Source of the DNA: Nymphaea colorata
Lineage: Eukaryota > Streptophyta > Magnoliopsida > Nymphaeales > Nymphaeaceae
Direction: 5' to 3'
Assembly (NCBI RefSeq): GCF_008831285.2
Contig: NC_045150.1
Span: forward strand, 15,499,362 to 15,563,361
DNA length: 64,000 bases
Shown piece by piece: positions 33,181 to 43,414 of the stretch. Below the pieces are notes generated by a model. The model searched no databases. It saw nothing but the letters and a program-made list of their open reading frames with translations, and was not told the DNA's origin. Within the stretch, counting starts at the first letter, position 1. Each line of letters starts with the position of its first letter. A program made the translations under genes and the position numbers.

Positions 33181-33853
33181 ATAGATCAACCAATTTGCAG
33201 GCTGTCGCCCCCAGCGTCGCCTTCTCCTTCCTAGTCTTGCATCGCCGGCCATAGTTGCCATTCTGCTCCAGGTTTTTTTCGCTCTCCATGCAGCGCCACC
33301 AGTGTTATCGCCTGCTCCTCAGCTCAGGTCCCAGCTGCTGTTTCTCTCTTTCCTTGCTCCTTGCCGTCGTGAAGGAACCTTGGCCATTGCTCCATGCCGC
33401 TGCCTTGTTTTGTTGATGTTGCTGTCATCTGGTCCAGCAAGTTCCCTGCTCTGATCGACGACAACATCTTCCACAACTTCCGCCTACTGTCAGCGCCTGT
33501 TTTGACTGGCCTCCATCCGTCTGATCTGCATTGCCTCTCACTTTTTTGGTCGTGATTGGCTGAGGAGCACTGTCGTGCATCGCTCGTCTCTACCACTTCT
33601 TCTCTCTATTGTCGACTGTGTGGCTGCCGTAGCTATTGTCGTAGGAGCTGCATTGCCTGTGCTAGTCTGCTACATCGCCAATGTTGTTGCTTGCCTGACG
33701 TGTGTGGTGTTCCGCCGCTGACTGCACCTGTGCTATTGCAGTGTGGAAGGTGTCTCTGCCTGGGCTATGCTGCTGCAGTTTGGAGGTGTTTGCTCCATTG
33801 CGTAGTGTTGTTGCTGCCTCTTCTCAGCCACTGTTTAGCCTACAGATTCTCAT

Positions 33854-34783
33854 ATGGGAGAGTGGATTATTGACAATGGTGCTACTCACCACATGACTGG
33901 CGATTCTAAGGTCTTTCATACGTATAAGCTTTCGTCAGGAAAGGAAAGTGTGTCTCTTGTCGATGGTTCCTCTATTTCTGTGGTTGGAAAAAGGAGTCAC
34001 TCACTTTTGAACAAGTTCTTACTTCACAATGCTCTACATGTTCCTCATCTTCCCTTGAACCTCTTGTCAGTTAGCAAGATTACGAAAGAGTTGAATTGCA
34101 AACTTATTTTTTCTGCTGATCGCTATGTTCTTCCAGACTTGGTGACAAGGAAGAGGATTGGGATTGGTTTGGTTTCTGAGGAGCTATATCATTTAGCCAT
34201 GCGTGCTGCTACAACTCTCATGATGGCAGCCAGCAAACAAAGAAGAGTAGAGAGGAATCCCTGCAGTTGGTTCTGTGTTGGCATGAGCGCCTTGGGCACC
34301 TTCCTTTTAGAATTTTTAGACAGTTGTTTCTTTATTTATGTTTTAGTTTAGATATGACTATGGTGTCTTGTGATGTTTGTCACCTGGCTAAACATGTTAG
34401 GGCTTCATACCTTGTTTATATTCATTGTTCTAATGAGGTGTTTGCCTTAATTCATTCTGATGTATGGGGGCCTTCAGAAATTCTTTCTTGTCTTGATTTT
34501 CAGTATTTTATCACCATTATGCCATAATGACCTAGTGAAGTATTTGCTGAAAGACCATAGTGAAGTACCTAATGTCATAGAGACTTTCATTGCTCTTGTG
34601 GAAACTCAATTTGGGACCTCTGTTAAGTCCTTTCGGTCTGACAATGCTGGTGAATATACGTGTCAGTCTGTTGATAGCTTCTTTCGAAAAAAGGGAGTTG
34701 TTCATGAGACTTCTTGTAGTTATACTCCTCCTCAAAATGTAATTGTTGAACGAAAGAATCGCCAGTTATTTAATATAATTTAA
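33854..34783 (+). pseudogene. Copia-3 protease and integrase remnant
   Basis: Protease: GEWIIDNGATHHMTG, where the catalytic DSGA is changed to DNGA, then LHVPHLPLNLLSVSKITKEL. Pre-integrase: WHERLGHLPFRIF and CDVCHLAKH. Integrase core: LIHSDVWGPS (first Asp), FRSDNAGEYT (second Asp) and PPQNVIVERKNRQL (Glu), so the DDE triad can still be traced over three frames. The integrase would insert cDNA into host chromatin. At least three frame changes make this copy dead. Confidence 0.88.
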
Positions 34784-34832
34784 GCTCTTCTTTTTTAACA
34801 TCAATGTCTCAAAAAGGTATTGGGGAGATGAT

Positions 34833-36312
34833 GTGTTGACTAGTGCATATCTAATTAACCATATGCCTAGTCATGTGTTGAATGTGCAAACGCCTCATTC
34901 TATGTTATCGGGGAGTCGTGAACCTTCCTCTCTTCCACTTAGAGTTTTTGGCTATGTCTGTTTTATTCATAATCATAGTCCTAATATTAAGAGTGTATTT
35001 CTAAGTTATTCCCCTACTCAAAAAGGATATAAGTGTCGAGACCCTTCCACTGGTCGTGCCTATGTTACCAAAGATGTCACCTTCCTTGAACACACTTCCT
35101 ATTTTGGTGAGAATTCTCTTCAGGGGGAGAGGTATACAATAAGAGAAGAGTATTCCCTCAATCAATAGATTCAGTTTATAGATTTTTTGGAATACAAGAA
35201 GGAAGAGATTCAGGTTACTAACCCTCTAGAGCACAATAAGGATGATGGATGTTCAATTGTGAATGAGGTGGGACATGACCGTTTGTTTAGGCAGGTTTAC
35301 TCTAGGCAAAGGTTGCCTGCGGCAGGACCCACTGGTGAAGCTGGCGAAGCGATGCCCTCTGGTGACAAAAATCCTACTCCCAATCCTAATGCTACTCCTT
35401 CCCTAGATGACCCAATTGGTGCTCAAAAGATGTCCGTTGAAAGTACTCAGGCAGAGGTTGAAAATGAGGAATTACCCATTGCGCTCAGAAAGAGCGTCAG
35501 ATCATGTACACAACACCCTATTGGTAACTTCATGTCAATGATGACATATTCTAGACTGAGCAAGGAATACAATTGTTTTGTATCATCTCTTTCTTTTGTT
35601 GTGATTTCTAGGATTGCTGTTGAGGCTCAGAGTGATTCCAAGTGGACTTATGCAATGCAAGAAGAGATAGAAGCTTTGAACAGAAACATGACATGGGAAG
35701 TGGTAAAGATTCTTGAAGCGGCTCATCTGGTAGGATCCAAGTGAGTTTACACCATTAAATATAAGCCAAATGGGAGTGTAGACAGATATAAAGCTTGACT
35801 TATTGCCAATGGGTTCAGTCAGAAATACAGAATTGACTACTTGGAGACCTTTGCTCTTATTGTGAAGATGAAGACTGTCAGAGTCATTATGTCCTTAGTA
35901 GTGATAAAGGAGTGGAAGATGTACCAACCTCATGTCAAGAATGCTTTTCTAAATGGAGACCTTGAAGAGGAAGTGTATATGTGTATGACTCTAAGATATA
36001 GGAACCTGGAAAATGTTTTAAGCTAAGGAAAGCTTTGTATGGGCTTAAAAATCCCCTCGAGCATGGTTTGAATGACTTAGACTTGTAATGAGACAATATG
36101 GATATCATCAAGGAGATGGAGATCATACACTCTTTGTGAAGAGGAATGAGCAAAAAGTTACTCTTCAGTTGGTATATGTTGATGATATGATTGTCACATG
36201 TGATGATGAAGATGAAATAACTAAGTTAAAGAAACTGTTGGCGATCGAGTTCAATCTCAAGGACCTTGGTATGCTAAAATATTTCCTTGGTCTGGAACTA
36301 GCCTTGTGTTAA
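34833..36312 (+). pseudogene. Copia-3 integrase tail and reverse transcriptase remnant
   Basis: SAYLINHMPSHVLNVQTPH and LPLRVFGYVCFIHNH are the conserved tail of Copia integrase. After a spacer, RT begins KWTYAMQEEIEALNRNMTWE, continues FSQKYRIDYLETFA, and reaches LVYVDDMIVTCDDEDEI with the YVDD catalytic loop at about 36173-36184, then LKDLGMLKYFLGLE. Stops interrupt at 35745 and near 36025. RNase H is absent. Confidence 0.88.
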
Positions 36313-36384
36313 ATCAACGGACGTACACTCTAGATTAGTTAAAGGAGACAAAAAAACTGAGGTATAGACCTGCTTCTACTCCTT

Positions 36385-36780
36385 TAGCTGGTTCAAACTG
36401 ACCTGGCCAAGGCATCTTGAAAAATTTATATGTCACCAGTTCAGTGTTCTTACTCGGAGCACCAGACCTTTTTTATGTCAGTCTTTGAAAATTCAATGAA
36501 GGTTGATATCATAAATATTTGTTGATCTTTTGTATGTATTCTTTTTTTTCTTTGACTTTCCTTTCATAATTTTAAAGGGCATAGAATCTTGTTTGGAAGT
36601 CAGTTTTATTTGTTTGCTGGATTTTTTTTTGTTTAGACAAAAGAATGAATGGTACATATTAACGACCTTTTTGACATAATTTTGTGAAGTCATGAAGAAT
36701 CATAGATGCATTTTATATGTTTTAAATTAACATTATTCATGTGGGCCACACATCGTCCAATGTGACTGGCAAGGAGATGG
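36385..36780. repeat. Dispersed segment, copy also at 47712-48140
   Basis: About 400 bp sharing phrases such as tgacctggccaaggcatct, ttcttactcggagcaccaga and acgacctttttgacataatt. It marks the outer edge of the duplicated TNL unit and truncates Copia-3. Confidence 0.88.
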
Positions 36781-37140
36781 AGACCATTTTCGACAGCAGT
36801 GAGTGACCTCATTGTATTTTCTACGAGTCACAGAGCATCCTTGTTCTTAAATCACTAAACGGTTGCCATTAACTTGACTTGACTTAGCTGGCCATCAACT
36901 TCAGCCCACTTGATCGAGCTAGCCTTGACCGATTCCGGTGAGTCATGCGTTCCATTTTATACTTATTTAACAGATGAAATTGGCAACTTGACCTCTCGAA
37001 TGTGTACAACAAGACACATTGGCAATTCCTGTGCAGGGTGCTAAGATAGGTAAGATTTGATCACAGGTGCGTTGAATTGATTTATACTTACATCTCCATT
37101 GCTTCTCAAGGGGGTCGTTGATTCTTCGATTGCCGTAGAG
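36781..37140. other. Intergenic, nothing recognised
   Basis: No gene. It is part of the unit border and is absent from the 48-kb copy. Confidence 0.4.
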
Positions 37141-37450
37141 GTTTTGGTCATGGTGATGTACTATCACCATACTTGTTCATAGTGGTTATTAAGATGTTAA
37201 TCAAAAAGCTGAAAAAAGAAAGGGTCATAAATCTAATCTCTATCCAGTAGTAGCATCATAATTTTCTGCCGAACAAGAAACAAAGATGTGCTGCATCCCC
37301 AATCTATCATAAACAAATCAAAGTAGAAGGTTGGCATCACGATCAACTCAGCAAAGTCCACAATCAATCCATTCAAGGTGTAGGGATGTCCCTCGTGGAG
37401 ATTCAAACTTGTCTGGGATTGGACGTGAACACATTCCGTTGGATGCGGGC
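37140..37450 (+). mobile_element. LINE reverse-transcriptase fragment, copy B
   Basis: Same family and orientation as 11540-11800. HGDVLSP-like, then LFIVVIKMLIKKLKK, then after a gap SLVEIQTCLGLDVNTFRW, which resembles the LINE block '..EI...LG...G.FP..YLG'. This copy preserves more of the sequence after the palm. Frames are broken. Confidence 0.5.
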
Positions 37451-37599
37451 CTATGCATGCCGTCAATAACAACAAAAAGTATCGCGTGTATCTTAAAACA
37501 TCGGCAAAATAAGCAAGAGACGCGTCTTGCTATAATCAGTCAATCAGGCCCTGATGAAGAGTACGATTAGACAGAAAATAAATTGAAAAAAATATGTTA

Positions 37600-38530
37600 T
37601 AGAGGATTGAAGAAAGTGCATGATGCATAGAGCAAATTGAAGGCAGCACCTCCAATGCCATTGGTTTTCCCTCAAAATCGAAACCCTAAACTGTGTTTCT
37701 CCTTTTCAAACTAAAAAAAAATAAATGGATGCCTTCTAAATTGTCTCCCTGTTGCTTGCTCCACGACACAATTATCTTCTCTCTCTGTCCCTCATCTTCT
37801 CACTCACTCGCTTCTCGTTCTCTCTCTGTTTTTCATTGGTTTCTTACACACACAAGAAGGTAGGAGGTGGCAGTAGGGATGAAAAGCCCTTTTCGACGGG
37901 AATAACAAAACTGACCGACCTTAAAATGAATTTTTTTCAAAAACAATGCCTAGTCCACCATTTTTAAAGAGTTTCTCTACCTTGTCATTACAATTTTTCT
38001 ATATCACATAGTGCTCCGTTTGAAGGATAGTTTAAATCATCAATGTTTACAAGTCCTATTACTTTAAAGATTTAAATCACTGATATTTGGTACGGTTAAA
38101 ACCCATTAGTTATAATTAATATAAGTATTAGGAAATATTGATATGTTTCTAATAGTTTTATGTTGTTTTGTTATTTATCCTTTATTTTTTTGTTTTAGAT
38201 AGATATATTGTATACTTTCCATGATTCAATATGTTTTAAATTTTCTAATTTTAACAACTAAGATATATAGTTAAGTTATTAAATTAATGGCAAATAAAAA
38301 GTTTTTTTAATACATAACAATATTTAATACAAATATTGTTTAAAATTTTTCCTTAAAGTGGTTTACACAAGCCAATATAAGTCAATGCGTATCAGGTGAC
38401 TTCGGGTCCAATATTTATTTTATAAATATTAAAAATATTGATTGGATATTACATGAAAAATAAGGTTGAATATTGTCCTTAATTTACATCCAACCCCATC
38501 AATAGTAAACCAGTCAAAGGTTGCAACCAA
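37600..38530. repeat. TNL downstream module, copy 2
   Basis: Near-identical to 11980-12850 over most of its length. Confidence 0.88.
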
Positions 38531-38568
38531 TATATAACCAAAAGCAAACCGCATGGATCTCATGGTCG

Positions 38569-39207
38569 TTACCTCCTGTGCAATTCGATACGGAAATGGG
38601 TACCTTGGAAGTCGCTTTCCGCTTCGAACGTGATGTAGATCCTTCGGTATCCCTTCCCATCTCTTTGGGGTGAATAAGAGGTATTAATTCCCCCACCCGA
38701 AAAAGGGTCAAAGGTCCCTCCATTCTTTCTGTATTTGGGATTCTGAGTTGTGTCGGTGTCAGCGATAGCAACGGTGCACCCTTCAACTTGAATGTCGCGC
38801 CCTATCACTTTATGACACAGAAACATAACGCCCTTCCCACCTCTTACCCTGACTCCTTTCCCTTTATCATCCTCCAACTTTTGAGGGATGAAAGCTCCAC
38901 GGCGGGCGATCCGTATCACCTCTTCCGGTTCAGTTTGTGCCTCATTACTTTCTGCCCATCTAAAGATTATCCTAGAATTATGATACCTCTCTGCCCTAAA
39001 CTGGGTTACTCTATAAGACCGTGGCACGCGGCCCTGAACAAGAACAGTAGTATAAGTGTTGGGGAGAGAAAAAGATACCGTCTCCGACCATGTCCATACC
39101 GACCATGACCATGTCCATGTCCATAGTCCATGTGGAGATTTGGGTCGGGAATAATCAATCGGCTGTCCAGGAATGCTGAGATATTTGCAATGTTCGAATT
39201 TGGCCTC
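38569..39207 (-). pseudogene. TNL-2 last exon: post-LRR domain, longest continuous frame
   Basis: Open from the acceptor to the stop at 38569. EAKFEHCKYLSIPGQPIDYS, the Trp-rich tract HGLWTWTWSWSVWTWS, ETVSFSLP, RVPRSYRVTQF, GAFIPQKLEDDKGKG, KGVMFLCHKVIGRDIQVEGC, INTSYSPQRDGKGYRRI and FRIELHRR. Relative to TNL-1 and TNL-3 it lacks 15 bases after SLPN (in frame) and stops a few residues early (TAA in place of CGx). It defines the ancestral frame of this domain. The likely role, by position, is the C-JID ligand-contact domain. Confidence 0.65.
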
Positions 39208-39310
39208 CTGGTACGTGCACATTTAAAATAAGATTAGATATAAACTATATACATGCACATTTAATATATATATATATATGTTGATATGAGTACATATAGA
39301 CGCTAATCAC

Positions 39311-40216
39311 CAATGGCGGAGCCAGCGTGGGGCAGGTGTGGGCACCTGCCCACGCCAGCCCAAGATAGCCCACGTGCAGACCACCATAACTCTGGCTTTT
39401 TACATGATTGCAAGGGAGAAATTATCCATGATAAGTTTAACGGAGTGGTGGTATACGAAAAACATTTGTTTCGTGCCTCATTTAATAAATCATGAGTTTA
39501 AATTAAAAAAGAAAAAGGTGAGAGAAGAAGGCCACGTTCGGAGACGTCTAAGAATTTTCCTAAATGGTCTCGCACATCTTCACCGTGTGGCCTATTAGAA
39601 GCATGCATGCCGTCTATAATTTATCTGTCTTAACCACATTGGAAAATTATCAAGAATTGTCTTGAATATTTTAAATTTTTTAATTGTCTCGCACATCTTT
39701 ACCATGTGGACTACTTAGAAGAAATGCATGACATATTTTGTCTTACCCACATTGGAAAATTATCTTTTCATGTACAAAATTTTTGTGAGATTCGGATTCC
39801 TTGTCGTAGATGATGTCTTACACTCTATCAGGGCTGGTACCAAACCAGTCTCCGGACTTTGCTTGTTCTGGCTAGGCTTGTAGAAGTGAGCCACGAGACC
39901 TGCAGGAGATTATTCGTAAAACATTTAAGCTGATTTTCTAAATTTGCATTTTCAATTAATTAAAATCACTTTTCTAATATTCAATAGTATTAATGTGAAA
40001 ATAAATTTGTAAATCAGGTTATACAAGCCAAATAAAAGGCCAACACTTATTGGTCATGCTTAGCGTTTTAGCTGTTCGATTTAGGCTTTTTAGGCCTTGT
40101 CCGGACTATGCCGTTTTTTATTTTTTTTCTTCCTCCCAATAAGATATTTAAGTTAGAAGATGTGTCAGTCTCTTAAAAATTCTTTATTTTTAAGTAAGAA
40201 TCTTAAATATTTATCC

Positions 40217-40251
<35 letters not shown>

Positions 40252-40358
40252 AGTCCCCGACTAGCTTTGAGTATTTTTAATAAGTTAAGTCCCCCTCTAG
40301 CTTTGAGTATTTTAAATAAGTGCCCCCCGCCAGCCAAAATTTTCTGGCTCCGCCACTG
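39311..40358. mobile_element. hAT-like non-autonomous element, 1048 bp, in TNL-2 intron
   Basis: The left end CAATGGCGGAGCCAG and right end CTGGCTCCGCCACTG are near-perfect inverted repeats. Target duplication is ctaatcac (39303-39310) and ctaatcag (40359-40366), 8 bp with one mismatch. The empty site is seen in TNL-3 (aatcagccaaggtacatg near 49930). Subterminal repeats of 'agtccccnnctagctttgagtatt' lie near the right end. No transposase. Confidence 0.85.
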
Positions 40359-40546
40359 CTAATCAGCCAATGTACATGTACAGAATCGAAGCGAACCGAC
40401 CAACAAAGCAGTCCAAGCCAAGGTATTAATAAGACGACCCCAGAGAAAAAAAAAAAAAATTTTACTTTTTACTCTACTTTATTCTGGTCGATAAAACAGA
40501 ATGCAGGTCAGCAAGAAGGATATGAAAACGATACTAAAGAAGTTTC

Positions 40547-41447
40547 CTTCATCGTGTCATTCATGTCCCTTAGTGCTCGACAGCCATCGAGAAATAGGGA
40601 CTATAGGCGTCTCAGTTTGCTAAGGCCAGGAACATCCATCAGCTGGAAGCATCCGCTCAGACTTAAACGTCGCAGGGCTTGCAAATTTGAAATGTCTGGG
40701 ATTGTCTTCAAATCGCAAAGGATGGCTTCCAACTCCTGCAGGTTTGTCAACAGGCCAACAGACTCCGGAAGTCTTTGCATATCCCCTGGGCCTAATTTTT
40801 GGCACCTGTAAAGACGTCAACCTGCCAATCTCTTCTGGTAGTTCCTGTAGTGACCAACACCCGCTCAGGACGAGCTTCTCCAAAGAACTTAGGCGACAGA
40901 TGCTTTCAGGTGTTTTCTTTAGAGAACGACAGTTTCCCAAGTTCAAGCGCACCAACCTTTGGAGATCGCCGATCGATTCGTGGACTCGACCCAAGTTGGT
41001 GCACCCTTCAAATACCAATTTGGTTGCGTTTGGAATCAGCCTAAAATCGGGGGAGCTCTTGAGGTTCTTGCAATTCTTGAGAATAAGCACTTTCAATTGG
41101 CTGAACGTCCGCGAGTAGTTCACCTCTTGGGGGTGGAGGTAACGAAAAAACCACGTGTTAGTCACACTTGGACCTAGAAACTCCTCTATGATGCTCTCTG
41201 TCAGGTCGACCACTACAATGTTCATAACATCGAAGTCGATGATCGGCAATGATTTCAATGGACACTGCCACCACCTCAGGAACTTCAACGATTTGGGTAG
41301 ATCCTGATACGAGCCCTCCATCCTGACGCAGCTTGTATCAAGTATTCTCAGCTCATCCATGTTTCTAAAAGATATCTTGTTCAAAGGTGGAATATTATGC
41401 TGCCCGTCGTGACGGTGGAAAGTTATGGCTTCAACCTTCTCTGTTCC
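40547..41447 (-). pseudogene. TNL-2 LRR exon (frameshift, nonsense, lost donor)
   Basis: GTEKVEAI start, then NMDELRILDTSCVRMEGSYQ, WWQCPLKSLPIIDFDVMN, LKVLILKNCKNLKSSPDF, LVFEGCTNLGRVHESIGDLQ and LEKLVLSGCWSLQELPEEIG. It stays in frame to about 40800, farther than the other copies. A one-base insertion there (cctaatttttgg against cctaattggag) shifts the frame. In the original frame a TAG replaces GAG at 40601-40603. At the exon end TNL-1 and TNL-3 have ATGAAG/GTAACT, whereas this copy has ATGAAG/GAAACT. Confidence 0.9.
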
Positions 41448-41663
41448 CTGAGATAGGAAAGATCACCAGAAAGAAAGAAGAAAAATGAGCTCCTTGATAA
41501 AATGAAAACGTCAAAGCACTCCAAGTGATGTCGCATGATTTCTGCTAAAGCTTTCAGCCAAAAGAAGGTACCATTTAGATTTAGAGCTTTATGCAAACTA
41601 TCATAAGGAATAGGAGATTAGCTATCGGAGTCTACCTTTGTTCGTGTAGAAGCTCACACTTAC

Positions 41664-42839
41664 CTTTGTTCGTTGAAGCATTTGCGATGTTTCGTTATTT
41701 TTCCAAAACCTGGTTGCCACCGGCTCCTGCTTGACAATATTTCTTCCCATGTCTAGTATTTGATCATGCATTTCAAAGGTGCCATGCTCATCATTTATGC
41801 TGATTAGAAATTTACGCTGCAACTCTTCAATTGCATCAGTTGGGTAAAGTCTGGAACCTTCCCACATGAGCATTGTGTATTCTTTCTTTCCTTTCCTCGC
41901 TTCCCATCTCTCCAACTCCCCTGGGTAAGCTTGCTCCCAATCCTCCCAACCAATAAGAAAACATGCCATGTCCAAGAATATCCGCTGTTTTTTAGTATCA
42001 AGGCTGTCATAGCTTATTTTTAACCTAACATGGACTTCTTCATTTTGATCCCGTTTTAATTGCTCCAGCTTCGACTCCCATCCTTCAATGGATTTAATGT
42101 CAGAGAAGAGGCTCCCAAATATATGGAGGCACAGAGGTATCCCACCAGAAATTGACACAACTTTCTTCGACAATTCACCTCTCCAATCTGATTTTGGCTC
42201 GGGTTGCTTAAACGCATGCTGACTGAAAAGTTTAAGTGATTGGGCAGGATCCAATTCCAGAACCATATAGATGACCTTCTGTCGTCCCTTGAAGATGCTT
42301 TCATCTCTACAAGTGACAATGGTTATGCTTTCGCCACTGAACCAACCTGACTGGCTGCCGACCAGCGCATCGAGCTGGTCTTTATGATCAACATCGTCGA
42401 GAACTACAAGCACTTTCATGTCTCCAATTCTATTTCTGATCTTGGTGATGCTGTCGTCCTTGTCGTTTATTTGCATTTCTAATCTAAGGACATCACTAAG
42501 CAGCTGCTCTTGCAAGCGAACGATTCCACTCTTCTGCTTTGATACTTCGCGGACATTTGCAAGGAAGCTGCACTTCTCGAAGCTGGAACAGTTCTCGAAA
42601 CTGGAACAGTTCTCATTGTGCTGCTTTAATAATCTGTTGTAGACTGCTTTGGCAAGGGTTGTCTTCCCGATGCCGCCTATCCCACAAATCCCAACCATTC
42701 TAACTTTCCTATCCAACCGTTCGATCACCTCATTTACGCAAGAATTAAGATCTGTAGGATAGCGCACATGAGCTGGTATTTAGGGTTCACTTCCTCCATA
42801 TTCCTTTTCAAAATGCACTTTATAAGATCTGCTTCGTGC
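41664..42839 (-). pseudogene. TNL-2 NB-ARC exon
   Basis: From 42763 to the donor at 41664 the frame is open: P-loop GIGGIGKTTLAKAVYN, FLANVREVSK, kinase-2 VLVVLDDVDH, RNBS-B ITIVTCRDES, GGIPLCLHIFGS, IFLDMACFLIG, MHD FEMHDQILDMG, ending MLQRTK at GTAAGT. Before the P-loop a one-base deletion near 42764, compared with TNL-1, puts the first about 25 codons in another frame. The FENCSSFE repeat is one unit shorter than in TNL-1. If transcription began inside the exon it could still make an NB-ARC peptide; I have no evidence that it does. Confidence 0.93.
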
Positions 42840-43320
42840 CTACAATGAATTAATAAATAATAGGCCACCAATAATTAGTGAAAGAAAGTTCATCCATACG
42901 AGTCCGATTTTACTGAAGCTAAATATTGAAATAATTTTAAAAGGAAAGAACAACATTATATATATATATACGTCATAGCCATAAATAATGTCTGAGAGTT
43001 TTAAATGATAAGGTTTTTCTCGAGTATAACATGGCGAGCTTGAAAAAAATGATAAAAATATAATAAATTTTTAAAAATGTAAAAAAAACTAAAAATGAAG
43101 AAAAAATTAAATAAGTGAAAAACTAATAACACAAACATCAAAAGATAAGTAGATTTGCAACAAATAAAAAATAAAAAATAGAAAAACTGTTTGGAATTAG
43201 AAAATAAAAAAATGAAAGAACGTGTTTTTTTCGTTTTTAACGTTTTTTCAAAAAAATGCATTTTTTAGTTTTATACAGCTAATTAATTTATCGCATTTTT
43301 TGAAAAAAATGCATTTTTCG
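42840..43320. other. Region upstream of TNL-2: AT-rich, no TIR exon
   Basis: The first about 60 bases match the TNL-1 intron 1. After that homology stops and only AT-rich sequence with runs of A follows. Confidence 0.6.
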
Positions 43321-43326
43321 TGATTA

Positions 43327-43327
<1 letters not shown>

Positions 43328-43389
<62 letters not shown>

Positions 43390-43414
43390 ATATATGTGTG
43401 TGTGTGTGTGTGTG
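43328..43414. repeat. (AT)n(GT)n microsatellite
   Basis: About 58 nt of AT, a short gap, then about 22 nt of TG. Confidence 0.97.

Larger units (their letters stand above)
31729..36390 (+). mobile_element. Copia-3: partial Ty1-copia element with an inserted gypsy piece
   Basis: A 243-bp 5' LTR (31729-31971), primer site, CT/GC-rich leader, a Ty3-gypsy fragment where gag should be, then protease, integrase and reverse transcriptase. It ends near 36390, where a segment also found at 47712 begins, so RNase H and the 3' LTR are missing. Many frameshifts. Confidence 0.88.
38569..42839 (-). pseudogene. TNL-2: NB-ARC-LRR-post-LRR locus without TIR
   Basis: Exons in minus-strand order are NB-ARC 42839-41664, LRR 41447-40547 and post-LRR 39207-38569. 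A 1.05-kb hAT-like element sits in the last intron. No TIR exon lies upstream before the AT repeat at 43.3 kb or anywhere to 47 kb. Lesions: a one-base deletion near 42764, a one-base insertion in LRR near 40796, GAG to TAG at 40601-40603, and GT to GA at the LRR donor (40545-40546). It is the least decayed NB-ARC of the window after TNL-1 but cannot encode a full receptor. Confidence 0.9.

Noticed and set aside
36385-36780. Considered as the Copia-3 3' LTR
   Set aside because: The sequence also occurs at 47712-48140 without any Copia nearby and does not match the 5' LTR at 31729-31971.
40320-41177. Plus-strand frames opposite the TNL-2 LRR exon
   Set aside because: Same antisense shadow; the first one starts in the hAT-like element end.
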